A DNA stretch of 7,693 bases from contig JAGGWC010000239.1 of NCBI GenBank assembly GCA_021157645.1, positions 1 to 7,693 of the forward strand, read 5' to 3'. Of the stretch, positions 5,736 to 7,693 are shown in pieces. The notes below the pieces were generated by a model. The model was not told the origin of the DNA. It did not search any database and saw only the letters and a list, made by a program, of their open reading frames with translations. Position numbers and translations under genes: made by a program. Numbering within the stretch: the stretch's first letter is position 1; each line of letters begins with the position of its first letter. The DNA comes from Candidatus Cloacimonadota bacterium. GTDB taxonomy: Bacteria > Cloacimonadota > Cloacimonadia > Cloacimonadales > TCS61.

Positions 5736-6734
5736 TTATCCTAGACCAATTTCTTTTCGGATAAAAGCCATTTTCTCAGAAACAATTTCACTCGCTCTTT
5801 CTGCTCCGTCTTTTAGAACTTGATCGATATAATTCTTGTTTTCAATTAACCGGTTGTATTCATCTCTGATCGGTGAAAGTGTAGCATTCATAACTTCAAA
5901 AAGCTCTTGTTTAGCATAACCCCAACCCATTCCTCCGGCTAGATATTTTGAACGCAAATCAGCTTGTTGATCTTTATTTGCAAATAGCTTGTACAAAGAA
6001 AAAATGCTGCAATTATCAGGATCTTTAGATTCTTCCAAAGTCTGTGAATTTGTCACTATTTTCATAATTAATTTTCTAAGCTTTTTTTCCGGAAGAAACA
6101 GCGGAATAGTGTTATTATAACTTTTACTCATTTTTCTGCCGTCTAAACCGGTTACATATCCTGTTGATTCCTGAATTAGAGCTTGCGGAATTTTAAGAAG
6201 TTCTTTCTTGTAATTATGATTAATTGATTGAGCAATATCAATTGTCATTTCCAAATGTTGTTTCTGATCTTTCCCCACAGGAACAACATCGCTGTCAAAT
6301 TGTAGTATATCGGCTGCCATAAGAACGGGATAAGTGAATAGTCCCATATTCACACCATCATCAGGGTCTTTGCTATTCTCAATATTATTTTGTACCATAG
6401 CTTTGTAGGAATGTGCTCGGTTCATTAATCCTTTAGAAGTAAACGCCATTAAGAAAGTAGTCAATTCGAAAGTCCCTTGAATTGCTGATTGTTTATACAA
6501 TATTGATTCTTGGGGATCTAAACCACAAGCGAGCCAGGTTGCAGCAACTTCGTATGATAGCTCACTTATTTTTTGCGGATCTTTTATTGAATTCAAAGCA
6601 TGATAATCTGCAATGAAATATCTTGTATTATATTCTTTTGACAATTCGAGTGCTGGTATGTACATTCCAAAATAATTCCCAATATGTGGAAGACCTGTTG
6701 GCTTTATTCCAGTAAGTGCAATTTTTTTATTCAT
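5736..6734 (-). CDS. trpS: Tryptophanyl-tRNA synthetase
   Basis: This class I synthetase activates tryptophan with ATP and charges tRNA-Trp in the cytoplasm. The 332-residue length is normal for the bacterial dimeric enzyme. The ATP site signatures are the HIGH-type PHIGN (16-20) and KMSKS (201-205). Between them lies the tryptophan-binding block, running from VLMAADILQFDSDVVPVGKD to QKQHLE (137-162), with D156-Q157 in the conserved position. The C-terminal helical region (about 220-332) contacts the anticodon. The start has GGAG five bases upstream, and the gene begins 12 bases after the rimO stop, indicating one transcript. I see no trp leader peptide, T-box or attenuator in that gap, so any control must act further upstream. 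Confidence 0.98.
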   Translation of the reverse strand: MNKKIALTGIKPTGLPHIGNYFGMYIPALELSKEYNTRYFIADYHALNSIKDPQKISELSYEVAATWLACGLDPQESILYKQSAIQGTFELTTFLMAFTSKGLMNRAHSYKAMVQNNIENSKDPDDGVNMGLFTYPVLMAADILQFDSDVVPVGKDQKQHLEMTIDIAQSINHNYKKELLKIPQALIQESTGYVTGLDGRKMSKSYNNTIPLFLPEKKLRKLIMKIVTNSQTLEESKDPDNCSIFSLYKLFANKDQQADLRSKYLAGGMGWGYAKQELFEVMNATLSPIRDEYNRLIENKNYIDQVLKDGAERASEIVSEKMAFIRKEIGLG

Positions 6735-6746
6735 AAATACTCCAAT

Positions 6747-7691
6747 CTACTTTACTATTTTTCCGATCAAGTCATATTCCCATGCATCTATAATCTCAAC
6801 TTCAACGATATCACCAATTTTGCCTTTTCCTTCGGTAATGAAAACTACTCCATCAATTTCAGGAGAATCGAAATAACTTCTACCTTCAAAGAGATAACCT
6901 TCCTCATTACTTTTCTTATCAAGAATAACATTTATCCTTTTTCCAACTAAGTCTGCAAGAAAATTTTCTGAAATCTCTTCCTGGATCTGCATAATCTCAT
7001 CTTTCCTTTGCTCTGCAATTTCTTCTGGAACTTGTGGTTCAAGATCAAAAGCAGGTGTATCTTCCTCTCTAGAATAGACAAAAGCACCAAGTCGTTCAAA
7101 TTTCATTTTTTTCACAAAATCTTTTAGTTCAGCAAAATTGTCTTCCGTTTCACCTGGATAACCAGTTATTAAAGTTGTACGAATCACTGCTTCAGGAATC
7201 TTCGAACGGATCTCATTTATTATCTCAATTATTCTTTCTTTGGTTACTTTCCTGTTCATACTACTAAGAATTTCATTATTAATGTGCTGAATAGGAATTT
7301 CAAAGTATTTACAAATTTTTGGCAGCTTGGCAATTGTATCGATCATCTCAGAACTAATGTGAGCAGGATGAAGATACAAAATTCTAATCCAGTCCAAATC
7401 TTTTATAGCATTAAGTTTTTGTAATAATTCAGGTAGTTTCTGCTCTCCATAAATATCCACACCATACTGTGCAGTATCTTGAGCTGTGAGAATGATCTCT
7501 CGAACACCGCTTGCAACCAAAGATCTTGTACTTGCTACTAATTCTTCTAGTGGTACACTTCTCAGCTGACCTCTAATTGCTGGTATTGCACAATATGAGC
7601 AATGATTATTACAACCGTCACTTACACGCAGGTAGGCAAAATGAGGAAGTGTAAGTATTTTTCTATCTTCTATAGAATTTATTCCAAGTAC
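6747..7691 (-). CDS. rimO: Ribosomal protein S12 methylthiotransferase RimO (5' part cut by window edge)
   Basis: RimO adds a methylthio group to the conserved aspartate of ribosomal protein S12 with two [4Fe-4S] clusters and S-adenosylmethionine. The reading frame is open to the right edge, giving 314 residues. About 120 N-terminal residues (the UPF0004 domain with the second cluster) must lie outside. The radical SAM motif CNNHCSYC places cysteines at 27, 31 and 34 of the visible part. It is followed by IPAIRG, LTAQDTAQYG, FEIPIQHINNEILSSMNR, RTTLITGYPGE and YSREEDTPAF, which favour RimO over the tRNA enzyme MiaB. The TRAM domain occupies the last 65 or so residues. A TTG at 7520 is only an internal codon, because conserved sequence continues upstream of it. 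The gene is followed by trpS at 12 bases. Confidence 0.96.
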   Translation of the reverse strand, partial: VLGINSIEDRKILTLPHFAYLRVSDGCNNHCSYCAIPAIRGQLRSVPLEELVASTRSLVASGVREIILTAQDTAQYGVDIYGEQKLPELLQKLNAIKDLDWIRILYLHPAHISSEMIDTIAKLPKICKYFEIPIQHINNEILSSMNRKVTKERIIEIINEIRSKIPEAVIRTTLITGYPGETEDNFAELKDFVKKMKFERLGAFVYSREEDTPAFDLEPQVPEEIAEQRKDEIMQIQEEISENFLADLVGKRINVILDKKSNEEGYLFEGRSYFDSPEIDGVVFITEGKGKIGDIVEVEIIDAWEYDLIGKIVK

Positions 7692-7693
7692 AT

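Noticed and set aside
6735..6746. Regulatory leader (T-box or trp attenuator) before trpS
   Set aside because: The gap to rimO is 12 bases and holds only the ribosome site.
7518..7520. TTG at 7520 as the start of the RimO frame
   Set aside because: Conserved radical SAM sequence with all three cluster cysteines continues in frame upstream of it to the window edge.

Overview
The window is AT-rich bacterial DNA with compact operons and good Shine-Dalgarno sites. Three transcription units begin behind the same promoter-like pattern: TTGACAC, 9-11 bases, then CTWAAAWRWTTG. Ending in (A/T)TTG about 25 bases after a TTG, it resembles Bacteroidota-type promoters (-33 TTG / -7 TAnnTTTG) more than the standard sigma-70 pair. 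With the low GC, short spacers and exported proteins of unknown type, this suggests a member of the FCB group, perhaps Cloacimonadota. That placement is an inference and is weak at phylum level.

Layout. 1-668 (minus) is the N-terminal part of a Gfo/Idh/MocA dehydrogenase, possibly GnnA-like (lipid A sugar modification). It diverges across a 217-bp promoter region from a plus-strand operon at 886-4791: gpmI (phosphoglycerate mutase), a small membrane-anchored protein of unknown function, a secreted serine esterase carrying a PDZ domain, and a small putative lipoprotein. The last three are all predicted to face the cell envelope; only gpmI is a familiar housekeeping gene.

The other half runs on the minus strand. 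rimO (entering from the right edge, N-terminus missing) is followed closely by trpS, then a separate unit of secG, tRNA-Leu and an intrinsic terminator. Beyond the terminator lies a 106-residue sCache-like fragment that meets the gpmI operon tail to tail.

Main points of interest: (1) the tRNA-Leu immediately after secG has the anticodon AAG, rare in bacteria, at the place where Escherichia coli has tRNA-Leu(GAG), so it may need inosine modification; (2) the shared promoter motif; (3) the esterase-PDZ protein and its two unknown neighbours behind gpmI; (4) the headless Cache domain. I see no CRISPR array, insertion sequence, phage or defence system. Most of the window is ordinary housekeeping DNA.
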